Shown one piece after another: positions 35,488-43,459 of a stretch of DNA of 64,000 bases. Every line of letters begins with the position of its first letter. Position 1 is the first letter of the stretch. The notes beneath the pieces were generated by a model. The model had not been told where the DNA came from, did no database searches, and was given only the letters and a program-made list of their open reading frames with translations. The stretch is from NCBI GenBank assembly GCA_018241025.1, contig JAFEEQ010000030.1, positions 1 to 64,000 on the forward strand. The letters are read 5' to 3'. The stretch comes from Pseudomonadota bacterium. GTDB taxonomy: Bacteria > Pseudomonadota > Alphaproteobacteria > Micropepsales > Micropepsaceae. The translations under genes were made by a program, and so were the position numbers.

Positions 35488-36714
35488 TTGGAACCCAAAG
35501 CCGCCGCCCCGATCACCATCGACGATGTCCGAGCTGCCGCGCGCGCCATTCAGGGCCAGGTCGAGCGCACGCCGACCCGCCATTCCGACACGCTCTCGCG
35601 CATCACCGGCGCCGACATCCATCTGAAATTCGAGAACCTGCAATACACCGCCTCCTTCAAGGAGCGCGGTGCGCTGAACAAGCTGCTCTCGCTCAGCGAA
35701 GACGAGCGCAAGCGCGGCGTCGCGGCGATGTCGGCCGGCAACCACGCCCAGGGTGTTGCCTATCACGCCGGCCGCCTCGGCATTCCGGCCACCATCGTGA
35801 TGCCGGAAAGCACGCCCTTCGTGAAGGTGAAGCACACCAAGGATTTCGGCGCCCGCGTCGTGCTCGAAGGCGCGACTCTCAGCGAGTCGTTCGCCCGCGC
35901 CCAGCAGATCACGAAGGATGAGGGTCTCGTCTTCGTCCATCCCTATGACGACCCGATGGTCATCGCCGGCCAGGGCACCGTGGCGCTCGAAATGCTCGCC
36001 GATGCGGAAGAGCCGCTCGATACGCTGGTCGTGCCGATCGGCGGCGGCGGCCTGATCTCGGGCATCGCGATCGCGGCCAAGGCGATCAATCCCAACATCC
36101 AGATCTTCGGCGTCCAGACCCGCGCCTATCCCTCGATGTACGATGCCTTCAAGAGCGCGAACCTGCCGAGCGCAGGCCAGACCATCGCCGAAGGCATCGC
36201 GGTCAAGGATCCCGGCATGGTCACGCGTGAGATCGTTCGATCCACCGTGCGCGATGTTCTGCTGGTCGACGAAGTGCAGATCGAGCAGGCGCTGGCCGAG
36301 CTGCTCGAAATCGAAAAGACCGTGGTCGAAGGCGCCGGTGCCGCCGCCTATGCCGCGGTGCTGGAGAACAAGCAGCTCTTCGCCGGACGCCGGGTCGGCG
36401 TCGTGCTCTCGGGCGGCAACATCGACATGCGCCTGCTCTCCAACGTCATCCTGCGCGAGCTTTCGCGCGAGGGCCGCATCCTCACCGTCGAGATCCAGAT
36501 CGAGGATCGCCCGGGACTGCTCGCCCGCGTCGCCACGCTGATCGGCGAGGCCGGCGGCAATATCCTCGAAGTCAGCCACAACCGCATGATGACCGACACG
36601 CCGGTGAAATCGGCCTATCTCGGCATGGTGGTGGAAGCCCGCGACCAGGGCCATGCCGACGAGATCCGCAAGGCGCTATCCGATGCGGGATTTACGCTGC
36701 GCGCTAACGGCTGA
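35488..36714 (+). CDS. ilvA: Threonine ammonia-lyase (threonine dehydratase) with C-terminal ACT domain
   Basis: A 408-residue PLP enzyme that deaminates threonine to 2-oxobutanoate. The PLP lysine is Lys58 in TASFKERGA, the phosphate loop is GGGGLISG (about residues 187-194), and the C-terminal ACT-like region (about 330-405) has VEIQIEDRPGLLARVATLIG. Length fits the short biosynthetic/catabolic class. TTG at 35488 is chosen because AGGAGG ends 5 bases before it. It starts 25 bp after tRNA-Met, without room for a separate promoter, so read-through from the tRNA promoter is likely. Confidence 0.93.
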   Translation: MEPKAAAPITIDDVRAAARAIQGQVERTPTRHSDTLSRITGADIHLKFENLQYTASFKERGALNKLLSLSEDERKRGVAAMSAGNHAQGVAYHAGRLGIPATIVMPESTPFVKVKHTKDFGARVVLEGATLSESFARAQQITKDEGLVFVHPYDDPMVIAGQGTVALEMLADAEEPLDTLVVPIGGGGLISGIAIAAKAINPNIQIFGVQTRAYPSMYDAFKSANLPSAGQTIAEGIAVKDPGMVTREIVRSTVRDVLLVDEVQIEQALAELLEIEKTVVEGAGAAAYAAVLENKQLFAGRRVGVVLSGGNIDMRLLSNVILRELSREGRILTVEIQIEDRPGLLARVATLIGEAGGNILEVSHNRMMTDTPVKSAYLGMVVEARDQGHADEIRKALSDAGFTLRANG

Positions 36715-37129
36715 ACTTCTCGCTTAAGACAATCGAACTCACGGTTCGCGCCACACCGTTCGCGCGGCCGATGCGGTCGAGCAAGGCATCGATGCGCGGC
36801 GGCGTCTCCGCCTCGACCGTGGCCACCAGATCGAAGGTCCCCGCCACTGCGAACAGCGAGCGCACCTCCGGCATCTTCCTGAGTTCAAGCGCGACGCGAT
36901 CGGCACGCTTGGGATCGGTTTCGATCATCACAACGGCGCGGAGCTTGGCGGCGTCGGCATCGTCGGCGAGGCGCACCGTATAGCCCTTGATCGATCCTTC
37001 GCGCTCAAGGCGCGCGATCCGCTCCTGCACTGTCGACCGGGCCAGTCCCAGCTTGCGCGCCAGCGACGCGGTGGGCTCGCGCGCATTGGCGCGCAGCAGG
37101 GCGATCAGCCGGCGGTCACCCTCGCGCAT
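36704..37129 (-). CDS. Lrp/AsnC family transcriptional regulator
   Basis: A 141-residue regulator: N-terminal helix-turn-helix (DRRLIALLRANAREPTASLA, KLGLARSTVQERIARLEREG) and C-terminal RAM effector domain (VVMIETDPKRADRVALELRK, VAGTFDLVATVEA). The ATG at 37129 is the family start. Its end overlaps the ilvA end by 11 bp. It faces away from the lysine degradation genes at 37.5-40.2 kb; Lrp-type control of such modules is common, so these are its most likely targets, with lysine as probable effector. Confidence 0.9.
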   Translation of the reverse strand: MREGDRRLIALLRANAREPTASLARKLGLARSTVQERIARLEREGSIKGYTVRLADDADAAKLRAVVMIETDPKRADRVALELRKMPEVRSLFAVAGTFDLVATVEAETPPRIDALLDRIGRANGVARTVSSIVLSEKFSR

Positions 37130-37149
37130 GACCGCCTGCTCCGCAGTGA

Positions 37150-37293
37150 CTAGGAGACGCGTCCCACGCCGTCGCTGCCGCTGCCGGGATTGTTTTCCGA
37201 ATGCCGGATCTCGGAGACGACCACGCGCGGCGCGCGCCAAGGCTTGCGTTCGGCAATGGCGTCTTCGGGAACCTCGTTCTTGCGCGCGTCCAT
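37150..37293 (-). CDS. Unrecognised 47-residue peptide, RiPP-precursor-like
   Basis: A short frame from ATG 37293, with GGAG 6 bases upstream. It has a charged leader (MDARKNEVPEDAIAERK), a KPWRAPRVVVSEI block and a Gly/Ser/Asn/Asp-rich tail (SENNPGSGSDG). The K-x-W-x-x-P-x-V pattern before a small Gly-rich core recalls precursors of modified peptides such as lasso peptides, but no modification enzyme is near. It lies between the Lrp gene (20 bp) and the divergent saccharopine-dehydrogenase gene. Longer in-frame starts (37314, 37341) have no ribosome binding site. Coding status is moderately supported. Confidence 0.45.
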   Translation of the reverse strand: MDARKNEVPEDAIAERKPWRAPRVVVSEIRHSENNPGSGSDGVGRVS

Positions 37294-37503
37294 TCGAAAC
37301 TCCGCATACGGCATCGCGCAAAGGATATCGCCCAGCCGCATGGGCGCGCAATTGGACTTTCGTTCAACATTTCGTTCGTACCAGCGAATCGCCGGACCAA
37401 TCCTGCGATTCGCCGGTCGGGTTTGCAATTTCCGCGCTTTCGCCGCCTCCCGCCCGCACCGGTGGTGCGGGAAGATGCGTTTGAGTTCCAACGGGTTCCA
37501 GCG

Positions 37504-38571
37504 ATGAAAAACGTTCTCCTCGTCGGCGGCGGCAAGATCGGCGTCGCGATCACCGAACTGCTTTCGGCCACCGGCGACTACCGCGTCACCGTCGTCGATC
37601 GCGACGCGGCGATGCTCGCGCGCATGCCGAAGAAGAATGTCGAGACCCGCGCGGTCGAGATCACCAGCCCCGAATTCGCCGCGGCGGTGAAGGGCCAGGA
37701 CATCGTCCTCTCCGCCACGCCCTATCATCTCACCGCCACCGTGGCCGAAGCCGCCAAGTCCGCGGGCGCGCACTATCTCGACCTCACCGAAGACGTCGAA
37801 TCCACCCGCACCATCAAGACGCTCGCCAAGGGCGCGGATACCGCGTTCATCCCCCAGTGTGGCCTGGCCCCCGGCTTCATCTCCATCGTCGCCTACGACC
37901 TTGCCAAGAAGTTCGAGAGCCTGCGCGACGTCCAGATGCGCGTCGGCGCGCTGCCGGTCTATCCGCACAATGCGCTCAAATACAATCTCACCTGGTCGAC
38001 CGACGGCCTGATCAACGAATACTGCAACCCCTGCGAAGCGGTGCGTGACGGCCGCCGCGTCGAGGTGCCCTCGCTCGAGGAGCTCGAGCATTTCGATCTC
38101 GACGGCGTGCAGTACGAAGCCTTCAACACCTCTGGCGGTCTCGGCACGTTGTGCGACACGCTCGAAGGCAAGGTCGAGAACCTCAATTACAAGACCGCGC
38201 GCTACCCAGGCCACCGCGACATCGTGAAGATGCTGGTGCGCGACCTGCACCTCGGCACCCGCCGCGACATCTTCAAGGACGTGCTCGAGACCGCGATCCC
38301 GATCACCTATCAGGACGTGGTGCTGATCTTCGTCACTGTCTCCGGCATGCGCGGCGGCCGCCTGACGCAGGAAAGCTACGCCAAGAAGATCTACGCGCAG
38401 GAGGTCGGCGGCACGCTGATGAGCGCGATCCAGATCACGACGGCGAGCGGTATCTGTGCGATGTGCGACATGCTGGTGGAAGGCAAGCTCCCGCAGAAGG
38501 GCTTCGTCCGCCAGGAAGAAGCCAAGCTGAGCGACTTCCTCGCCAACCGGTTTGGCAAATATTACGCCTGA
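37504..38571 (+). CDS. Saccharopine dehydrogenase family protein (lysine catabolism)
   Basis: A 355-residue oxidoreductase with an N-terminal Rossmann motif (VLLVGGGKIGVAITELLS, residues 4-21), ATPYHLTATVAEAAKSAGAH, DLTEDVESTRTIKTL and CGLAPGFISIVAYDLA, all typical of the saccharopine dehydrogenase/lysine-6-dehydrogenase family. With the ALDH7-type gene downstream it probably makes aminoadipate semialdehyde from lysine or saccharopine. Which of these is the substrate cannot be fixed from sequence. A divergent Lrp regulator lies upstream. Confidence 0.85.
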   Translation: MKNVLLVGGGKIGVAITELLSATGDYRVTVVDRDAAMLARMPKKNVETRAVEITSPEFAAAVKGQDIVLSATPYHLTATVAEAAKSAGAHYLDLTEDVESTRTIKTLAKGADTAFIPQCGLAPGFISIVAYDLAKKFESLRDVQMRVGALPVYPHNALKYNLTWSTDGLINEYCNPCEAVRDGRRVEVPSLEELEHFDLDGVQYEAFNTSGGLGTLCDTLEGKVENLNYKTARYPGHRDIVKMLVRDLHLGTRRDIFKDVLETAIPITYQDVVLIFVTVSGMRGGRLTQESYAKKIYAQEVGGTLMSAIQITTASGICAMCDMLVEGKLPQKGFVRQEEAKLSDFLANRFGKYYA

Positions 38572-38574
38572 AAA

Positions 38575-38695
38575 CTGTCATCCCCGGCCGAATGCCGCGA
38601 AGCGGCATGAGGGGAAGAGGACCCAGGTCGGAAACACCGTCACGGTTGCAAACACCTGGGTCCCCTTCCCTCGCTTCGCTCGCCGGGGATGACAG
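38575..38695. repeat. Intergenic palindromic element between lysine genes
   Basis: Outer arms CTGTCATCCCCGGC (38575-38588) and its complement (38682-38695) enclose ATGCCGC-GAA-GCGGCAT (38592-38608) and GGACCCAGGT/ACCTGGGTCC (38619-38628, 38654-38663). Units with ends of this kind (CTGTCATCCCCGGC) are known as dispersed elements in alphaproteobacteria. It fills most of the gap between the two genes and could form a large RNA hairpin. Confidence 0.75.
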
Positions 38696-38745
38696 GTGTA
38701 TTTTGTTTTGCAGCAGTCGCAATCGGTTCACTCAGGAAGCGATCA

Positions 38746-40230
38746 ATGACAACCGACCTCCTCTCCCACTTCGCGATCACGTCCAACGGCCCCCACATCG
38801 TCCGTTCGCCCATCGATGGCGCCGAGATCGGCCGCATCGCCTATGACGACGCGAAATCCGTCGACGCCAAAATCGCGCACGCGGCTACCGCCTTCCGCGC
38901 CTGGCGCGACGTTCCGGCCCCGCGCCGCGGCGAGCTGGTGCGGCTCTTCGGCGAGGAACTCCGCGCCAACAAGGATGCCCTCGGCCGTCTCGTCACGCTC
39001 GAAGCCGGCAAGATCCTCCAGGAAGGCCTTGGCGAGGTGCAGGAGATGATCGACATCTGCGATTTCGCGGTCGGTCTTTCGCGCCAGCTCTACGGCCTCA
39101 CCATCGCATCCGAGCGTCCCGGCCACCGCATGATGGAGACCTGGCATCCCGCCGGTCCCGTCGCCGTGATCTCCGCCTTCAACTTCCCGGTCGCGGTCTG
39201 GGCCTGGAACGCCGCGCTCGCGCTTGTCTGCGGCGACAGCGTGATCTGGAAGCCATCGGAGAAGACCCCGCTCACCGCGCTTGCCTGCCAGGCGCTGTTC
39301 GAGCGCGCCGCGAAACGTTTCGGCGACGCGCCGGCGCATCTCAGCCAGGTTGTGCTCGGCCTGCGCGATGTCGGCGAAATGCTGGCGAAGGACACGCGTA
39401 TCCCCGTCGTCAGCGCCACCGGCTCGACCCGCATGGGCCGCGAGCTCGCCCCCGTCGTTGCCGCGCGTTTCGGCAAGACGATCCTCGAACTCGGCGGCAA
39501 CAACGCGATGATCGTCGCGCCCTCGGCCAAGCTCGATCTCGCCGTCCGCGCCATCCTCTTCGCCGCCGTCGGCACCGCCGGCCAGCGATGCACCACGCTG
39601 CGCCGCCTCTTCGTGCATGACAGCGTCTACGACACGCTCGTTCCGGCACTGAAGAAGGCCTATGCCGGCCTTCCCATCGGCGATCCGTCGAAGCCCGGCA
39701 CGCTGGTCGGCCCGCTGATCGACAAGGCGTCGTTCGAGAACATGGAACGCGCGCTCGCCTCTGCGAAATCCGAAGGCGGCATCGTCACCGGCGGCGGCCG
39801 CGCGCTGGCGGACTCGCACCCGAACGCATTCTACGCCCATCCCGCAATCGTCGAGATGCCTTCGCAGACGCCGACCGTCTGCCACGAGACCTTCGCGCCG
39901 ATCCTCTATGTGATGCGCTACACGGATTTCGATACGGCGCTCGCATTGCACAACGCCGTGCCGCAGGGCCTTTCGTCCTGCATCTTTACCCTCGACATGC
40001 AGGAGGCCGAGCGCTTCATCGCCGCGTCGGGCTCCGATTGCGGCATCGCCAATGTGAACATCGGCCCCTCGGGCGCCGAGATCGGCGGCGCGTTCGGCGG
40101 CGAGAAGGAAACCGGCGGCGGCCGCGAATCCGGCTCCGACGCCTGGAAGGCCTACATGCGGCGCCAGACCGCGACCATCAATTATTCCAACGCCCTGCCG
40201 CTCGCCCAAGGCATCGAATTCAACGTCTGA
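38746..40230 (+). CDS. Aminoadipate-semialdehyde dehydrogenase (ALDH7 family)
   Basis: A 494-residue aldehyde dehydrogenase. It shows the NAD-binding ISAFNFPVAVWAWNAALALV, VSATGSTRMGRELAPVVAAR, the general-base Glu in LELGGNNAMIV and the catalytic Cys in GTAGQRCTTLRRLF. The NFPVAVWAWN and IGGAFGGEKETGGGRESGSD blocks are those of the ALDH7/antiquitin group, which oxidises 2-aminoadipate 6-semialdehyde in lysine breakdown. The ATG at 38746 has AGGAAG upstream. It follows the saccharopine dehydrogenase gene across a palindromic repeat. Confidence 0.9.
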   Translation: MTTDLLSHFAITSNGPHIVRSPIDGAEIGRIAYDDAKSVDAKIAHAATAFRAWRDVPAPRRGELVRLFGEELRANKDALGRLVTLEAGKILQEGLGEVQEMIDICDFAVGLSRQLYGLTIASERPGHRMMETWHPAGPVAVISAFNFPVAVWAWNAALALVCGDSVIWKPSEKTPLTALACQALFERAAKRFGDAPAHLSQVVLGLRDVGEMLAKDTRIPVVSATGSTRMGRELAPVVAARFGKTILELGGNNAMIVAPSAKLDLAVRAILFAAVGTAGQRCTTLRRLFVHDSVYDTLVPALKKAYAGLPIGDPSKPGTLVGPLIDKASFENMERALASAKSEGGIVTGGGRALADSHPNAFYAHPAIVEMPSQTPTVCHETFAPILYVMRYTDFDTALALHNAVPQGLSSCIFTLDMQEAERFIAASGSDCGIANVNIGPSGAEIGGAFGGEKETGGGRESGSDAWKAYMRRQTATINYSNALPLAQGIEFNV

Positions 40231-40289
40231 GCGGCACTGGAAACCGGCTGCAGCCTCCCCATATCTGGTGAGGAATTGGAGGCTGCAGC

Positions 40290-40526
40290 ATGGACGGGTT
40301 TTTCTTCTGGCCCTTCTTTTTCTTCTGGCCGTTCCACGGCCTGTTCAGCCTGATCATCGTCGTGGGCATCCTGGCGCTCGTCTTCGGTGGCCGGCGCCAT
40401 CATTACTATTATGGTCCCTCCGGCGGCAGCCGCTCGGACGCGCTCGCGGTCCTCGAAGGCCGCTACGCCCGCGGCGAGATCAACCGCGAGGAATATCTCG
40501 AAAAGAAACGCGATCTCGGCGGCTGA
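40290..40526 (+). CDS. SHOCT domain small membrane protein
   Basis: A 78-residue protein with an N-terminal aromatic-rich hydrophobic stretch (MDGFFFWPFFFFWPFHGLFS and LIIVVGILALVFGG) and a C-terminal SHOCT motif (LAVLEGRYARGEINREEYLE). SHOCT is a short oligomerisation module of membrane and secreted proteins. The gene is monocistronic and ends at a strong hairpin. Confidence 0.8.
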   Translation: MDGFFFWPFFFFWPFHGLFSLIIVVGILALVFGGRRHHYYYGPSGGSRSDALAVLEGRYARGEINREEYLEKKRDLGG

Positions 40527-40569
40527 GCGCAATAGGGTCAAGCGACTTCGCTTGACCCGTAAATTGCGC
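40527..40569. terminator. Large inverted repeat after SHOCT gene
   Basis: GGGTCAAGCG-ACTT-CGCTTGACCC (40535-40558) is a perfect 10-bp stem, extended by GCGCAAT/ATTGCGC (40527-40533, 40563-40569). It starts right after the stop. There is no T-run, so it may be a processing or 3'-end-protecting hairpin rather than a classical terminator. Confidence 0.6.
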
Positions 40570-40672
40570 GAAAACCGAATAAGCCTCGGCCGTTAAGGAT
40601 TTTTTCACCACGAACTTTCCCGCGCGGGATCTCTCGCCTAGCCTTTGTGCGTTGTTGTGGGGACGCCAAGGG

Positions 40673-40843
40673 ATGCCGAAGAACGTGGCGCAGCTGACCG
40701 GCATGATCGTGACCGCGATCGTCGTGTTCGGAACCGATATCGATGTTCTGACCGCTGTCCCGCTCGGCATCTTTGCCGGCGCGATCGCCACCTTCTTCGT
40801 CGCGCTCGACGACGAACGCCGCAAAATCCGCGTGCGGGCTTAG
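40673..40843 (+). CDS. Small membrane protein, unrecognised
   Basis: A 56-residue protein: MPKNVAQLTGMIVTAIVVFG, a second hydrophobic helix (AVPLGIFAGAIATFFVALD) and a basic end (DERRKIRVRA). GGG lies before the ATG at 40673. I do not recognise a family. Its stop overlaps the motA stop by 4 bp (convergent), which may produce antisense overlap. Confidence 0.5.
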   Translation: MPKNVAQLTGMIVTAIVVFGTDIDVLTAVPLGIFAGAIATFFVALDDERRKIRVRA

Positions 40844-41712
40844 CCGCCGTCCGGCGGGATCGAGTTGATCGCTTCTTCGAGCTCCTGGAAGCTCGGCTGG
40901 GCCTCGCTCGGAACGCTGCCGCGGCCGATTTCCACCGACACCTGCGCCGCATTGCCGTGCAGATGCGCGACCAGGATGTCCTGAATCACGCGATAGAACT
41001 GCGCTTCCTCGTCGATGATCGCCTTCAGCCGTGAGCCCATCGGGCCGACGATTCCGTAGGCCAGGAACACGCCCATGAAGGTACCGACGAGGGCCGAACC
41101 GATCATGCCGCCGAGAACTTCCGGCGGCTCGCTGATCGCGCCCATGGTCTTGATGACGCCGAGCACCGCCGCGACGATACCGAGCGCCGGCAGGCCGTCG
41201 GCCATGCTCTGGAGCGCATTGGCGCCGACCAGGGCCTCGTGATGGTGCTTCTCGAGCTGCTTCTCCATCGCGGTCTCGACCTGGTGCGGGTCTTCCAGGC
41301 TCATCGTCATCATCCGCAGCGTGTCGCAGATGAAGTCGAGCGCGAAATGGTCCTTCATGATCTTCGGATAGCGCTTGAAGATCGACGACTCTTCCGGCTT
41401 TTCGATATGCGCTTCCAGCGCGATGAGGCCCTTGGACTTCATCGTCTTGGTCAGCAGGAAGAGCAGGCAGAGCAGGTCGCGATAGTCCGCCGGCTTCCAG
41501 GCCGGCCCGGCGATGATTTTGCCGAGCGAGCCCATGATCTTCTTCATCGAATACATCGAGCCGGCGATCAGCATCGCGGCGATGGCGGCGCCGAAGATGG
41601 TCAACATCTCGTGCGGCAAGGCTTCGAAGATGACGCCCAGCGAGCCGCCGGTCATCAGATAGCCGCCGAACACGCAGGCGAAAAGTACCAGGATGCCGCC
41701 GATTTGAAGCAT
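40840..41712 (-). CDS. motA: Flagellar motor stator protein MotA
   Basis: A 290-residue proton-channel stator subunit with four membrane helices. Recognisable are YLMTGGSLGVIFEALPHEML at the start, the torque loop with the conserved Arg/Glu region (FKRYPKIMKDHFALDFICDT), and helices 3 and 4 with ADGLPALGIVAAVLGVIKTM and GTFMGVFLAYGIVGPM. motB is not next to it. It is preceded by HPt and CheY-like genes on the same strand (33 bp gap), so the three look cotranscribed. Confidence 0.95.
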   Translation of the reverse strand: MLQIGGILVLFACVFGGYLMTGGSLGVIFEALPHEMLTIFGAAIAAMLIAGSMYSMKKIMGSLGKIIAGPAWKPADYRDLLCLLFLLTKTMKSKGLIALEAHIEKPEESSIFKRYPKIMKDHFALDFICDTLRMMTMSLEDPHQVETAMEKQLEKHHHEALVGANALQSMADGLPALGIVAAVLGVIKTMGAISEPPEVLGGMIGSALVGTFMGVFLAYGIVGPMGSRLKAIIDEEAQFYRVIQDILVAHLHGNAAQVSVEIGRGSVPSEAQPSFQELEEAINSIPPDGG

Positions 41713-41745
41713 GACCCGCTCGTCGAGAGAAACAGGCCGTTAGTA

Positions 41746-42273
41746 TTAAGCGGATCGCTTAAGAAGGGCTGAAGACGGCGGAATACCGCTTGCCGAATCC
41801 TTAATTTCGCCGAGCTTGCGGCTGACCAGCGCGGCGAGCTCCTGGGCGACGGTGTCGCCATGCCGCGCCGCATCGTCTTCGGTCCGCACCGAACGGAGAA
41901 TGGCGCCGAGATGCAGCTGTACGATCTCCGGATCGGGCGATAGCGCGAACCGCGCGACGCAGTCGAGATAGGTGCAAAGCCCGTTGGCGATGCGCCCGGT
42001 TGCCGGAAGCCCCGCCGTCGCGGCCAGGCCGCGAATTTCGTGGGTCGCGTCGTAGACGTTCTGCCAGTCGGCGATCAGCGCGGCCTGGCGCAGACGGTCG
42101 ACGAGGTCGAGAACCGCGTCGCGCAGCTCGGCGCAACGCATCGCGATCGCGCGGTTGGCCCTGGTCAGTGTGGCGTGACTGCGCAAAAGGCTCATCGCCT
42201 GGCCGCGGCGCGTCGCGGACAACAGGGCCGGATACTGCTCGGCGGGAACGATTTCGGCTTCTGAAATAGGCAT
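41746..42273 (-). CDS. HPt-like phosphotransfer protein
   Basis: A 175-residue helical protein. The segment DATHEIRGLAATAGLPATGR (near residues 80-99) has the form H-E-[IL]-[RK]-G-x-A around a candidate phospho-accepting histidine, as in histidine phosphotransfer domains. It lies 12 bp after a CheY-like gene and 33 bp before motA, so it may pass phosphoryl groups to that receiver and influence motility. No kinase is nearby. The ATG at 42273 is used; a GTG directly before it is an alternative. Confidence 0.65.
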   Translation of the reverse strand: MPISEAEIVPAEQYPALLSATRRGQAMSLLRSHATLTRANRAIAMRCAELRDAVLDLVDRLRQAALIADWQNVYDATHEIRGLAATAGLPATGRIANGLCTYLDCVARFALSPDPEIVQLHLGAILRSVRTEDDAARHGDTVAQELAALVSRKLGEIKDSASGIPPSSALLKRSA

Positions 42274-42285
42274 CACGAATATTCC

Positions 42286-42801
42286 CTAGCGAACGGCAAG
42301 ATCGTTCTCGAAATCGTCGCGCCGGCGGAACGGTCCGGCATATTCTTCGTCGACGTGGCGGCGGCGATCCGGTCCGAAATAGGTCGGACATTTCACGAAG
42401 GCGCGCGGCCGGTCGACGATTTCGCCGATGCGCTGGAACAGGTTGCCCGCCGTGATCGGCTTGGCCAGCACTTCGGTCGCGCCGGCATCGCGCGCTGCTT
42501 CGACGCGGTGACGCTCGGTATGGCCGGTGACCATGATGATCGGGATATAGGGATTGGGGCTCGTGCTCGACGTTCGCACTTCGCGGACGAAGGCGATGCC
42601 GTCCATCGGCGTCATCGAGAGATCGGAGAGGATGAGATCGGGCTGCTTGTCGCGCAGAAGACTGAACGCCTCCTCGCCGTCATTGGCCTCGAGGACCTGC
42701 GTGATGCCGAGCGCATTCAGGAGCGAACGCAGAAGCGTGCGCATATGCTGGTTGTCTTCAACCACCAGCGCCTTCAGATGTTCGAATGCCCCCCCGGACA
42801 T
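42286..42801 (-). CDS. CheY-like response regulator with basic tail
   Basis: A 171-residue protein. The receiver (residues about 8-130) has the acidic pair VVEDN, phospho-acceptor Asp in LILSDLSMTPMDG, the conserved Thr in IIMVTG and Lys in VLAKPIT. The 40-residue tail has the alphaproteobacterial motif KCPTYFGPDRRR, seen in single-domain regulators next to motility genes. It begins the cluster with the HPt protein and MotA. Confidence 0.85.
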   Translation of the reverse strand: MSGGAFEHLKALVVEDNQHMRTLLRSLLNALGITQVLEANDGEEAFSLLRDKQPDLILSDLSMTPMDGIAFVREVRTSSTSPNPYIPIIMVTGHTERHRVEAARDAGATEVLAKPITAGNLFQRIGEIVDRPRAFVKCPTYFGPDRRRHVDEEYAGPFRRRDDFENDLAVR

Positions 42802-42934
42802 ATATCTCTCGCTCTAGTCTTGCCGCTGTGTGGCGGTTGATACGGCTTGCCGCTGCTTGCGGATCCATCCGGTCGTCGGCATTGCGTACAATGCCAAGAT
42901 TGCTTTCGCCTTAATTGGCTAAGGCAGGTTAAGA

Positions 42935-43456
42935 ATGAGGCGGTTAGGAAATCGTTACAAAGCTGTCCTAGGGGAACACGTGGTTTCGTGGATTCGCAAG
43001 CAGGTGGGACAAATTGCCGTGGGCTGGCCGGCCATGGCGGTGAAGGCCGTGCTTTCGCCTGCGGTTCTCGGTGCGGGCGCGATGATTTTCGACCGCGATG
43101 GCAAAGTCCTGCTCGCGCGCCATTCCTACAAGCCAGGCTGGTCGTTTCCCGGGGGCGGGATCAAGCGCGGTGAAGCTCCGGCCGATGGAATCCTGCGCGA
43201 ACTTCAAGAGGAAATGGGAGTCGTCCGCGCCGATCCGCCGGAGCTTTTCAGCGTCTACAGCGGCAAAATCGGCTGGATCACCAACGTCGTCTTCCTGTTT
43301 CGCTTCCGCAATGCGGAGGTCGAGTTCCGCCGCAATCTCGAAGTGCGCGAGATCCGCTTCGCCGATCCGTCGGATTTGCCCGACGACACGTCGGCCGGAA
43401 CGCAAAGGCGCCTGGCCGAGCATCTCGGCCAGGCGCCCATCAGTCCGTTCTGGTAG
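42935..43456 (+). CDS. NUDIX hydrolase
   Basis: A 173-residue protein with a complete NUDIX box (GGGIKRGEAPADGILRELQE followed by EMGV, residues about 76-99), so it should hydrolyse a nucleoside diphosphate-linked compound with Mg. The substrate is unknown. The N-terminal 40 residues are amphipathic and basic and may be a membrane contact. Upstream, GCCTTA-N6-TAAGGC (42908-42925) is a short inverted repeat in the divergent gap. Confidence 0.82.
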   Translation: MRRLGNRYKAVLGEHVVSWIRKQVGQIAVGWPAMAVKAVLSPAVLGAGAMIFDRDGKVLLARHSYKPGWSFPGGGIKRGEAPADGILRELQEEMGVVRADPPELFSVYSGKIGWITNVVFLFRFRNAEVEFRRNLEVREIRFADPSDLPDDTSAGTQRRLAEHLGQAPISPFW

Positions 43457-43459
43457 CGG

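Noticed and set aside
42908..42932. CtrA box before the CheY-like/motA genes
   Set aside because: TTAA pairs are present but spacing is 14 bases on one strand and the 7-base reading has several mismatches.
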